A stretch of DNA of 64,000 nt from an uncultured Bacteroidota bacterium (lineage in GTDB: Bacteria; Bacteroidota; Bacteroidia; Bacteroidales; P3). Below, piece after piece: positions 1 through 8,898 of this stretch. Each line of letters opens with the position of its first letter. The first letter of the stretch is position 1. The stretch lies in the NCBI GenBank assembly GCA_902774845.1, contig CACYJU010000006.1, forward strand, positions 62,001 through 126,000, given 5' to 3'. A program made the translations under genes and the position numbers. The notes under the pieces were generated by a model that was not told the origin of the DNA, ran no database searches, and saw only the letters and a program-made list of their open reading frames with translations.

Positions 1-1508
1 AGTGGTTCATGAAGATGAGCGACATCGCCAAGAAAGCCCTCGAGGTGGTCGAAGACGACACCATCCAGTTCCACCCCGAGAAATTCAAGAACATCTACCG
101 TCACTGGCTGGAGAACATCAAAGACTGGTGCATCAGCCGCCAGCTGTGGTGGGGACAGAGAATACCCGCATACTATGTGGATGTGAACGGAAAGACTGAG
201 ACCATAGTGGCGGTGAACGACGAAGAGGCGCTGAAACTGGCTCAGGAAAAATACGGAGTGAACGATATGTCGAAGCTGCGCCAAGACGAAGATGTGCTCG
301 ACACTTGGTTCAGCAGCTGGCTCTGGCCTATATCACTTTCCACCGACGACCTCATCACCGCTCCCGACATCATCTTCTTCTGGGTAGCACGTATGATTAT
401 GGCCGGCGAGGAATACCGCAAAGAGGTACCGTTCAAGCATGTCTACTTCACCGGCATCGTACGCGACAAGCTGGGACGCAAGATGAGCAAGAGTCTCGGC
501 AACTCGCCCGACCCCATTGAGCTTATTGACAAATACGGTGCTGACGGCGTGCGTATGGGCATGCTTCTCACCGCTCCCGCTGGCAACGACCTGCCTTTCG
601 ACGAAAGCATCTGTGAGCAGGGACGCAACTTCTCCAACAAGATCTGGAACGCACTGCGTCTGGTCAAAGGATGGGAGGTAAGCGACGAGCTGAAGCAGAA
701 TGCCGACAACGAAGCCAGCGTGCAGTGGATGGAACAGCGCATGGCCTGCGTGCTCGAAGGCATCGAGTACGACTTCCAGCACTACCGTCTTAGCGAAGCT
801 CTGATGAAGAGTTACAAACTGGTGTGGGACGACTTCTGCTCCTGGTACCTGGAGATGGTCAAGCCCGCATACGGATCTCCCATCGACCGCGAAACCTATA
901 TGGCGACGCTGGGCATATTCGAACGACTGATGTGCATACTGCATCCATTCATGCCATTCGTCACTGAAGAGATATGGCACACGCTGAAAGAGCGTTGCGA
1001 AAGCGCCACCATCATGCTGCAGCACATGCCACAGAGCGTGTTCTACGACCAGCGTATGCTCGACGACTTCGCCAACACCCAGGAAGTGATTGCTGGAGTA
1101 CGCGGCACACGCAACACCAAAGGACTTTCACCGAAGGAGACTCTTGACCTCTACGTGCGTGGCGAGCACGCCAGCCGCTTCAACGGCCTGATAAAGAAGT
1201 TGGCCAACGTGGGCAAGATTGAAAGCACTTCAGAGAAGATGGAAGGCACCACTTCGTTCATGGTCGGCACCACTGAGTACTACATCCCGATGTCTCAAAA
1301 TATTGACGTAGCCGCCGAACGCGAGAAGCTGGAAGCTGACCTGAAATACATGGAAGGGTTCCTCAACAGCGTGATGAAGAAACTCTCAAACGAGAAATTC
1401 GTCAACGGAGCACCCGAGAAGGTGGTGAACGTAGAACGCCAGAAGAAAGCCGACGCCGAACAGAAAATTGAAGCTCTCAAAGCTCAGCTGGCAGCACTGG
1501 GAAACTAA
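1..1508 (+). CDS. valS: Valyl-tRNA synthetase, C-terminal part (5' end outside window)
   Basis: Class I aminoacyl-tRNA synthetase that charges tRNA-Val in the cytoplasm. The frame is open from the window edge (WFMKMSDIAKKAL), so the N-terminal half is missing. Visible: the DTWFSSWLWP and PDIIFFWVARM blocks of the catalytic domain, the KMSKS ATP-binding loop (bases 480-494, GRKMSKSLGNSPDP), the anticodon-binding helical domain, and a C-terminal coiled coil (about the last 70 residues) as usual for ValRS. Odd: between WLWPIS and TDDLITAPDIIFF the protein is about 15-20 residues shorter than ValRS proteins I remember, which carry a loop ending in a YYPT-like segment there; the reading frame is kept. 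Followed after 68 bases by an FKBP gene. Family identity is certain. Confidence 0.97.
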   Translation, partial: WFMKMSDIAKKALEVVEDDTIQFHPEKFKNIYRHWLENIKDWCISRQLWWGQRIPAYYVDVNGKTETIVAVNDEEALKLAQEKYGVNDMSKLRQDEDVLDTWFSSWLWPISLSTDDLITAPDIIFFWVARMIMAGEEYRKEVPFKHVYFTGIVRDKLGRKMSKSLGNSPDPIELIDKYGADGVRMGMLLTAPAGNDLPFDESICEQGRNFSNKIWNALRLVKGWEVSDELKQNADNEASVQWMEQRMACVLEGIEYDFQHYRLSEALMKSYKLVWDDFCSWYLEMVKPAYGSPIDRETYMATLGIFERLMCILHPFMPFVTEEIWHTLKERCESATIMLQHMPQSVFYDQRMLDDFANTQEVIAGVRGTRNTKGLSPKETLDLYVRGEHASRFNGLIKKLANVGKIESTSEKMEGTTSFMVGTTEYYIPMSQNIDVAAEREKLEADLKYMEGFLNSVMKKLSNEKFVNGAPEKVVNVERQKKADAEQKIEALKAQLAALGN

Positions 1509-1530
1509 TTCTGAATTTTGAATGTTGTTA

Positions 1531-1556
1531 TCGGCTTTGCCGCTTGGCTCGGCCAA
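1531..1556 (+). repeat. Dispersed 26-bp intergenic repeat, copy 1
   Basis: Sequence TCGGCTTTGCCGCTTGGCTC followed by GGCCAA. An exact copy lies at 24598-24623 and an inverted variant at 23763-23794. Here it sits between valS and the FKBP gene, surrounded by AATTTTGAAT-type words (1511-1526, 1556-1573). No coding function seen. Confidence 0.85.
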
Positions 1557-1576
1557 AAATTTTGAATTTCGAATCG

Positions 1577-2491
1577 ATGAAGAGATTATTTGCAACGATA
1601 CTTGCTTTGGGGCTCGGCTGGAGCCTATGGGCTCAAGGACAGCAGGAACGTCCGTTCAACATCACTGAAAGCGGACTTATGTACCGTTTTGAGAAATCTA
1701 ATCCAGCGGCACAGAGTGTGCACCGCGGCGATGTGCTTGTGGGCGAGATGACCCTCACCTTCGAAGGTGACACCATCATAAGCAACGCCGGCAATCCCCA
1801 GCGTATAATTCAGGTGGGCGAACGCGCTTTCCTCGGTGACCTCTCAGATGCATTGGTGATGATGCACAGGGGCGATGTAGCTGTCTTCGGCATCCTCGCT
1901 GACGAGCTGGCGAAGTTCCTCGATGACAAACAGATGCCCAAATCCTACGTCAAAGGCAAAGGCATGCGTTTCTTCTACACTGTGAAGGTTGACGACGTGA
2001 TGACACCCGCTGACCTGGCTTCCGAGCAGGAGCTCTACCTCGCCGAGATGGCTCAACGTAAAGCCGAAGAGCCATCTGTCATCGAACGTTATATCAACGA
2101 GCATCCAGCCAAATGGCAACGTACCGACGACGGTATCTACGTGGTCGTGCGCAAAGCCGGCAACGGCAAAGCCGTGAAAAAAGGGCGAAAGGTGAAGGCC
2201 GACTTCGTATGTCGCACTCTCGACGGCACCCTCTTTGACACCAGCATCGACACCATGGCTTCCGACGGCGGAATAGCCACCGACGGCCGTGTTTTCGAAC
2301 CTCTGTCATACAAGGTGGGCGAGCTCGCTCTCATCGAAGGGTGGAACAAAGGACTGGAAGGCAAGAAAGCTGGAAGCGAACTGACCCTCGTCATCCCCTC
2401 CAGCATGGCTTACGGCTCTCAGGTGGGCGCCGGCATACTGCCTCCCTACACCCCCATCGTGATTGACATAATGCTCCTCGAGGTCAAGTGA
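1577..2491 (+). CDS. Exported FKBP-type peptidyl-prolyl isomerase (paralogue 1)
   Basis: Predicted periplasmic prolyl isomerase of 304 residues. The ATG at 1577 starts a normal signal peptide (MKRLFATILALGLGWSLWAQ); starts further upstream would translate the intergenic repeat. Residues from about 185 form an FKBP domain (LDGTLFDTS, LALIEGWNKGLEGKKAGSE, IPSSMAYGS, PPYTPIVIDIMLLEV). The first half (SGLMYRF, GDVLVGEMTLTFEGDT, DALVMMHRGDVAVFGI) looks like a second, degenerate FKBP unit. Unlike its two relatives at 10806-11729 and 11768-12688 it has no lipobox cysteine. Its stop overlaps the GTG of the next gene by four bases, so it is probably cotranscribed with the CvpA-like gene. Confidence 0.9.
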   Translation: MKRLFATILALGLGWSLWAQGQQERPFNITESGLMYRFEKSNPAAQSVHRGDVLVGEMTLTFEGDTIISNAGNPQRIIQVGERAFLGDLSDALVMMHRGDVAVFGILADELAKFLDDKQMPKSYVKGKGMRFFYTVKVDDVMTPADLASEQELYLAEMAQRKAEEPSVIERYINEHPAKWQRTDDGIYVVVRKAGNGKAVKKGRKVKADFVCRTLDGTLFDTSIDTMASDGGIATDGRVFEPLSYKVGELALIEGWNKGLEGKKAGSELTLVIPSSMAYGSQVGAGILPPYTPIVIDIMLLEVK

Positions 2492-2994
2492 ATTTTCTCG
2501 ACATAATCCTGGCCATCCCACTCTGCTGGTGTATCTACAAGGGATTTAAGCGTGGCATCATCTTCGAGCTCGCCATGCTCATCGGCATAGTGGCTGGCTG
2601 CTATCTGGCCATCCATCTGGCAAAGACCGTTTCTGGATTTATCGGAATCAAAGGAGAAGTCTCGGTGCTGGTGGCGTTCCTCGTCATCTTCGTGGCAGTG
2701 GTGGTCGGAGCCTTCTTCTTGGGCAAATGTGCCGAAAACCTTGTCAAACTTGTTAAAGTAGGACTCCTCAATAAACTGCTGGGTGCTGTTCTGGGTATGT
2801 TGAAATGTGTCTGTATCCTCAGCGTTCTGACCAGCTTCATCCTGATGGCTGACCCCAACGGACATGTCATAACCAAAGATGTCCGCGAAGGATCTGTCTT
2901 CTTCAATCCGGTAAACAAAGTGGGCACCGCCCTCACCAAGCAGCTTAAGACCTTCGTCATACAGAAAAGAGCAGAGAGGAGCGCATCATGCTGA
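2488..2994 (+). CDS. cvpA: CvpA family inner membrane protein
   Basis: 168 residues with four hydrophobic segments (about 5-20, 26-47, 60-82, 98-120) and a polar C-terminus, as in CvpA/colicin V production family proteins. Start is GTG at 2488 overlapping the FKBP stop (GTGA). The family is a conserved membrane protein whose biochemical role is not settled. It overlaps the next gene by seven bases, so FKBP, this gene and the dihydrouridine synthase form one transcription unit. Identification rests on topology, size and the FxRGxxFELA-like start (YKGFKRGIIFELAMLIG). Confidence 0.8.
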   Translation: MNFLDIILAIPLCWCIYKGFKRGIIFELAMLIGIVAGCYLAIHLAKTVSGFIGIKGEVSVLVAFLVIFVAVVVGAFFLGKCAENLVKLVKVGLLNKLLGAVLGMLKCVCILSVLTSFILMADPNGHVITKDVREGSVFFNPVNKVGTALTKQLKTFVIQKRAERSASC

Positions 2995-3929
2995 TACTCG
3001 CTCCAATGCAGGGGTTGACCGAACTGATGTTCCGTCGGGCCTACAACCAGTGTTTCCCAGGTGCCCTCGACAGCAGCGTGGCACCTTTCGTTTCGCTCAC
3101 ACACGGCAACTGCGGTGGACGTGAGCAGCTGGAAGACATACTGCCGGAAGCCAACGAAGGCAGCATCCCCGTCATACCACAGATTCTCGGTCACGAGCTG
3201 GAAGAGTTTGTGCGTATGGCCGACTGTATGGCCGACCTGGGTTATGCTGAGGTCAACTGGAATATCGGATGCCCCATGCGCCGCATCGCAGCCAAACACC
3301 GCGGGAGCGGCATCCTCCCCTACCCCGACGAAATCCGCACTGTACTTGACTATGTGGTGCCACGCATCAAAGCACGACTCAGCGTGAAGATGCGGCTCGG
3401 ACACCGCTCGCCAGACGAGATCTTCGACATCATACCCATCCTGAACGACTACCCGCTGGCGAGCGTCACCATCCATGGGCGCACAGGCAAGCAGCAGTAT
3501 GGCGGTTCGGTCGACAGAGAGCGGGTTATGAGGGCTGCCGCGATGCTCAAAGCCCCCTTCATCTATAACGGCGACATCACAACCACAGGTCAGTTGTCAG
3601 CAGTCAGTAGTCAGTGGGCGGCAGTCAGTAACCAGCCGCTCGCCGGCATCATGATTGGACGCGGTATATTGTACGACCCCACATTGCCGCTAAAAATAAA
3701 AGGCATAGAGGGAGACTACACTCAGATGACACACCGTTTCGTAAGCACACTCTACGATGCCATCGAAAGACAATTCCCTCACGAAACTCCGCGACTGCGC
3801 AAGATGAAGGAGTACTGGTGCTTGGTATACAAGAGCCTGCCCATCAGCGAAAGTGCAGCCAGAGCGATGCTTCGCCTGCAAGAAATCAAAGAATTCCGCC
3901 AAGCGGTGGACAAAATAATAGAGAAATAG
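2988..3929 (+). CDS. tRNA-dihydrouridine synthase
   Basis: FMN-dependent enzyme that reduces uridine in tRNA D-loops. TIM-barrel signatures in order: LAPMQGLTELMFRRAY at the N-terminus, VNWNIGCPMRR (with the catalytic-loop cysteine), LSVKMRLGH, VTIHGRTGKQQYGG, YNGDIT and GIMIGRGIL (phosphate-binding loop). 313 residues, normal for the family. Starts inside the end of the CvpA-like gene. Odd: between GDIT and GIMIGRG lies a repeat-derived segment (bases 3589-3636, reading QLSAVSSQWAAVSNQ) built from GTCAGCAGTCAGTAGTCAGT-like words also found in two other genes of this window; here it replaces the short variable connection other Dus proteins have. Which Dus subfamily is uncertain. Confidence 0.93.
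   Translation: MLILAPMQGLTELMFRRAYNQCFPGALDSSVAPFVSLTHGNCGGREQLEDILPEANEGSIPVIPQILGHELEEFVRMADCMADLGYAEVNWNIGCPMRRIAAKHRGSGILPYPDEIRTVLDYVVPRIKARLSVKMRLGHRSPDEIFDIIPILNDYPLASVTIHGRTGKQQYGGSVDRERVMRAAAMLKAPFIYNGDITTTGQLSAVSSQWAAVSNQPLAGIMIGRGILYDPTLPLKIKGIEGDYTQMTHRFVSTLYDAIERQFPHETPRLRKMKEYWCLVYKSLPISESAARAMLRLQEIKEFRQAVDKIIEK
3589..3636 (+). repeat. CAGTCAG-word repeat inside dus coding sequence
   Basis: Words of the form GTCAG(C/T)AGTCAG are repeated through 3589-3636 and translated in frame as SAVSSQ and AAVSNQ. Related stretches lie at 36147-36177 (reverse strand, in a PP-loop gene) and 61508-61543 (in the OadG gene), and a shorter intergenic one at 20839-20855. Confidence 0.8.
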
Positions 3930-3932
3930 AAC

Positions 3933-4928
3933 ATGAAACAAAGAATCCTGAGCGCAATGATGGCCGTCGTTCTGACCATGTGCATGACGGCCTGCCACAA
4001 CGAGAAGTCAACGGAGAACATGAGCGATGAGGAAAAGCTGGAGATAATCAACATACGGCTCAAGAAGAGCCCGAAGGACGCAGAACTGCTTTACGACCGC
4101 GCCGGCATATATGTCAACCTCGAGCGTTACAACGACGCCATCGTCGACTTGACCAAAGCCATCGAGATCAAACCCGACAAGAAAGAATACCACGCCCTAA
4201 TAGGCGACACCTACTTCCGTCTCGGCGACATGGAGCACAGCTACAAGTCCTTCGAGCAGGTCGTCCACCTCGACCCCAAAAACAAGGAAGGCTATATGAA
4301 GCTCGGCGAGATAGCCTTCTACAGCAAGGACTACGACCGCGCGATGGAGCACCTGAGCAAGGTGACTGCCGACGACCCCAACAACCAGACAGCCCTCTTC
4401 ATGAAAGGGTTCATCTACAAGGAGACCGAAGACACAGCCAAAGCCGCCTTCTACTTCCGCAAGGTGATAGACCTCTATCCCGAATACGAACCTGCCTACG
4501 AAGAGCTGGGATTCATGTACGCCAACCACGGAAGCGCCCTCGCTGTGGAATATCTCACCACCGCCATCAAGCTGGAACCCAACAACACCCAGGCCATCTA
4601 CGGCTTGGCGATGTATTTCCAGGAGCACAACCGCATGGACGAAGCCGAAGAACTGTACAGCCGCATCACCGAGATCAATCCGGCGCACAAGGATGCGTGG
4701 CATAACTTAGGCTATATCGAATGTTTCCACTATGGCGACTATGACAAGGCCATCGAATATTTCAACCGTGCCATCGAGTGCGACAGCCGCTTTGTGGAAG
4801 CCCTCGCCAACCGAGGCTGGGCCTACGCCCTGAAAGGCGACAAGACCAACGCCCGAATCAACTACAACAGCGCCTTGGAGATAGATCCCGCATACAAGCC
4901 GGCTGTTGACGGGCTGGCGGAGCTGTAA
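3933..4928 (+). CDS. TPR-repeat lipoprotein
   Basis: 331 residues, exported lipoprotein with lipobox MTAC (Cys21), then about eight to nine tetratricopeptide repeats running to the C-terminus (ELLYDRAGIYVNLERYNDA, YHALIGDTYFRLGDMEHSY, GYMKLGEIAFYSKDYDRAM, FYFRKVIDLYPEYEPAYEE, AWHNLGYIECFHYGDYDKA, ALANRGWAYALKGDKTNAR). TPR proteins act as protein-binding scaffolds; no enzymatic motif is present and the partner is unknown. It starts three bases after the dihydrouridine synthase stop and is probably the last gene of the FKBP-cvpA-dus unit. Confidence 0.88.
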   Translation: MKQRILSAMMAVVLTMCMTACHNEKSTENMSDEEKLEIINIRLKKSPKDAELLYDRAGIYVNLERYNDAIVDLTKAIEIKPDKKEYHALIGDTYFRLGDMEHSYKSFEQVVHLDPKNKEGYMKLGEIAFYSKDYDRAMEHLSKVTADDPNNQTALFMKGFIYKETEDTAKAAFYFRKVIDLYPEYEPAYEELGFMYANHGSALAVEYLTTAIKLEPNNTQAIYGLAMYFQEHNRMDEAEELYSRITEINPAHKDAWHNLGYIECFHYGDYDKAIEYFNRAIECDSRFVEALANRGWAYALKGDKTNARINYNSALEIDPAYKPAVDGLAEL

Positions 4929-5191
4929 GTCACTTTTCACAATTCACTCTTTTCATCCCTATCCGGCAAGTGATAGGGAGATGATAGCTACTATAGGGGG
5001 ATATAGTTGCTATAGGTGGGATGGTTGGAACGGATGCTCCGGATATTACGGAATTCCCGGATTTATGCGGAGGTTATGCGGAGGTTATGCGGAGGTTGTG
5101 CGGAGTTAGTGCGAAGGGAAGGTTAATTATGAAAGTTGAATTTTGAATTATGAAGTGATAGACTGGTGATAGGCGGGAGGCGAGTTGGGGG
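4929..5191. other. Intergenic region of repeated short words
   Basis: No gene seen. Holds direct word repeats: GTGATAGGGAGATGATAG near 4970, four units of TGCGGAGGTTA type at 5067-5106, and AGTTGAATTTTGAATTATGA near 5135. The reverse complement of the same word types occurs at 28720-28880, next to the second large intergenic element. Confidence 0.6.
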
Positions 5192-5204
5192 TTGATTGAC
5201 GATG

Positions 5205-5238
5205 CAAAGGTACAACCATTCCATTGCGGTCTACGAAT
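5205..5238 (-). promoter_or_regulatory. Leftward promoter in element 1
   Basis: Reverse strand reads box ATTCGTAGACCGCAATGG (5238-5221), an 8-base spacer, then TACCTTTG (5212-5205), the Bacteroidota -7 form TAnnTTTG. It points towards the plus-strand TPR gene, so any transcript would be antisense or a small RNA from 4929-5200. Confidence 0.5.
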
Positions 5239-5482
5239 AAATGATGATTTTTTTGAATTTTGGCTTTTGGCAAAAAAAAGCGTGTCAAAGTGTCAAAGTG
5301 TCAAGTGTCATTTTCAATTTTGGATGTGTCATTTTGGCCACTATAATATAAAATATATTTTATATTATAGTGACGAGTTTGACATTTGAAAAACAAAAAT
5401 GACACTTTGACACTTGACACTTTGACACTCATCAATGTATAATCACACGATAATTAACGTTTTACAAAAAAACTTGTTTTCC

Positions 5483-5516
5483 ATTCGTAAACCGCAATGG
5501 CAATGTCGTAATTTTG
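5483..5516 (+). promoter_or_regulatory. Rightward promoter in element 1
   Basis: Box ATTCGTAAACCGCAATGG (5483-5500), 8-base spacer, then TAATTTTG (5509-5516). It points towards atpD about 235 bases downstream, which also has its own nearer promoter. Confidence 0.5.
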
Positions 5517-5698
5517 CATCGTCAATCGAAGATCACTCACCAGGGCCCATCTCTTGCGGAGAGGGGGAGTCAGATGGGAACTTAATGGGAGGTAGATAGG
5601 AGGTAGATGGGAGGCGGGGTGGAAACTTTTTATTTTGTTTTTTTCGCACTTTGTTAAAAAAATTAAACATTTTGTGTGGTTTTATAAAAAAAGATTTG

Positions 5699-5706
5699 TA
5701 TCTTTG
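5699..5706 (+). promoter_or_regulatory. atpD promoter -7 box
   Basis: TATCTTTG followed by CA matches the Bacteroidota -7 consensus; TTTG at 5671-5674 could serve as the -33 box, slightly far. Expected transcription start near 5713, about 40 bases before the atpD ATG. Confidence 0.65.
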
Positions 5707-5733
5707 CACTTCGTAATCTTCAAATGTTTTTAA

Positions 5734-7263
<1,530 letters not shown>

Positions 7264-7347
7264 GCGTTAATGTGCCAATGTGTTAATGTGACTGTACAAG
7301 TTCTACTTTCACATTAACACATTTATAAAATAACACAATCAAGAAAG

Positions 7348-7584
7348 ATGAACGTACGAATCATAAAACCCGACAGCACCCTCTACGAGGGACCGGCCAA
7401 GCTCGTGCAGCTGCCTGGCACCAACGGTCTGTTTGAACTTATGGAGAACCACGCCCCTATCATCTCCGCACTCAAGAAAGGCGTACTGCGCCTCGTCGTG
7501 AAAGAGGGCGAAGAACAGAAGTTCGACATCCGTGGCGGCGTCATCAAAGGTCAGCAGAACGACATACTTATCATGGTGCAATAA
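7348..7584 (+). CDS. atpC: F-type ATP synthase epsilon subunit (short form)
   Basis: 78 residues, corresponding to the N-terminal beta-sandwich of the epsilon subunit (IIKPDSTLYEGPAKLVQLPG, ELMENHAPIISALKKGVLRL, FDIRGGVIKGQQNDILIMV) without the C-terminal two-helix domain that inhibits hydrolysis in other bacteria. Short epsilon subunits are common in Bacteroidales. It connects the F1 head to the c-ring rotor. The atpD-atpC spacer (7264-7347) holds AATGTG words that can pair with CACATT further on. The next gene starts six bases after its stop. Confidence 0.94.
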   Translation: MNVRIIKPDSTLYEGPAKLVQLPGTNGLFELMENHAPIISALKKGVLRLVVKEGEEQKFDIRGGVIKGQQNDILIMVQ

Positions 7585-7590
7585 AAAACT

Positions 7591-8898
7591 ATGGCGATTT
7601 TCATAAAGGATGTACTTCTCAACGGCGAGACAACATCCATACTGATTGAAAACGACACGATAACCGGCATTGGCAAGAATTTGTCGATGCCGGTTTCTGG
7701 TGTAAGCCCCAACAAAAAGGACAATCTAACTGTTATCGACGGTAAGGGTAAGGGTAAGGCAGTACTCCCCACCTTCGCCAACATGCACACCCATGCGGCG
7801 ATGACCCTCTTCCGAGGTTATGGCGACGACCATCCCCTCGAAGAATGGCTCAACGAGTGGATATGGCCCGCCGAGCGCAATCTCGACGAAGATATCATAT
7901 ACTGGGGCACCCGTCTGGCTTGCCTCGAGATGATAAAGAGCGGAACAACGCTCTTCAACGACATGTATTTCTTCACAGATGCCGCCTCACGCGCAGTCGC
8001 CGACTCAGGCATCAGAGCCATGATAGGCTTCACCGGATTCGACTTCTTCAATCCAGAAACCGCCGAGAAGATGAAGAAAGACATCTCCGAATGGTACAAC
8101 AACCTCGGGCATTCAAGCACTCAATCTTCAATCATCCCCGTCGTAGCTCCACACGCTCCCTATACCGTCTCGGGCGATACTCTCGTATGGCTGGCCGACT
8201 TCGCAGCCGAGCGCAACCTGCACTACCATATCCACATGTCCGAAACAGAATCGGAGGTTGCCAACTCGATGAAACAATATGGGATGAGACCTTATACCAG
8301 GCTCGCCAAACTCGGCATTCTGGATAAGATGAGTTCTCGCTTTATCGGCGCCCATTCGCTGCATCTCGAAGAAGAAGAAATAAAACTTCTCGGAGATCAT
8401 CATGCTTCGGTGGTGCACAATCCCAATTCGAACCTCAAACTGGGTTCGGGCTATAAATTCATGTATCAAGAACTGCGGGACGCTGGCGTGAACGTCACCC
8501 TCGGCACCGACGGATGCTCGTCGAGCAACAACCTCGATATGCTCGAAGCCACCAAGACGATGGCGCTACTACAGAAAGGATGGCGAGGCGACCCGACAAC
8601 AATGCCAGCGAAAGAGGCATTGAAAGTAGCTTCCCTCAACGGATTCCGCTTTGCCGGCATCAACGCCGGAAAGGTTGAAGCGGGCGCCGTTGCAGATCTA
8701 CTGCTCATCGACCTCGACAACATAGGATTCATACCAAACAACGACACCCTCTCCAACTATATATACTCCTCTCACAGCGAAGCCATAGTGACGGTTATCT
8801 GCAATGGACAACCGCTTATGCAGAACCGGCAGGTGGAAGACGAAGATCTGATTAAACGCGAAGCTCGACGCGTGGCAAAAAAGCTGTTACAAAAATGA
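7591..8898 (+). CDS. Amidohydrolase, methylthioadenosine/S-adenosylhomocysteine deaminase type
   Basis: 435 residues. Metal-dependent amidohydrolase with the family landmarks in order: NMHTHAAMTLFRG (His66, His68), HAPYTVS, HMSETESEV, GAHSLHLEEEEI, HNPNSNLKLGSG and LGTDGCSSSNNLDM (catalytic Asp). This set fits the MtaD/SsnA/TrzA group that deaminates 5'-methylthioadenosine or S-adenosylhomocysteine; other deaminases of the group cannot be excluded. Two short tandem words lie inside the gene: GGTAAG three times (7741-7759, giving GKGKGK) and CAAGCACTCAATCTTCAATC (8114-8133, giving SSTQSS). Its last four bases overlap the next start. Confidence 0.88.
   Translation: MAIFIKDVLLNGETTSILIENDTITGIGKNLSMPVSGVSPNKKDNLTVIDGKGKGKAVLPTFANMHTHAAMTLFRGYGDDHPLEEWLNEWIWPAERNLDEDIIYWGTRLACLEMIKSGTTLFNDMYFFTDAASRAVADSGIRAMIGFTGFDFFNPETAEKMKKDISEWYNNLGHSSTQSSIIPVVAPHAPYTVSGDTLVWLADFAAERNLHYHIHMSETESEVANSMKQYGMRPYTRLAKLGILDKMSSRFIGAHSLHLEEEEIKLLGDHHASVVHNPNSNLKLGSGYKFMYQELRDAGVNVTLGTDGCSSSNNLDMLEATKTMALLQKGWRGDPTTMPAKEALKVASLNGFRFAGINAGKVEAGAVADLLLIDLDNIGFIPNNDTLSNYIYSSHSEAIVTVICNGQPLMQNRQVEDEDLIKREARRVAKKLLQK

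Larger units (their letters stand above)
5192..5533. repeat. Large inverted-repeat intergenic element 1 with outward promoters
   Basis: Outer arms 5192-5246 and 5477-5533 are inverted, imperfect copies of each other (both read ATTGACGATGCAAA from outside inwards, then CCATTGCGGT and TACGAAT). Inside them are TGTCAAAG/TGTCAAG words at 5282-5310 and the same words inverted at 5398-5430. In the centre is a perfect 34-base palindrome, 5339-5372, made only of A/T apart from the ends. The element has the same plan as the one at 28932-29260. Each arm carries an outward-facing promoter. Confidence 0.8.

Noticed and set aside
333..1025. 230-codon open frame opposite valS
   Set aside because: Antisense to a conserved synthetase domain, no homologous look and no promoter.
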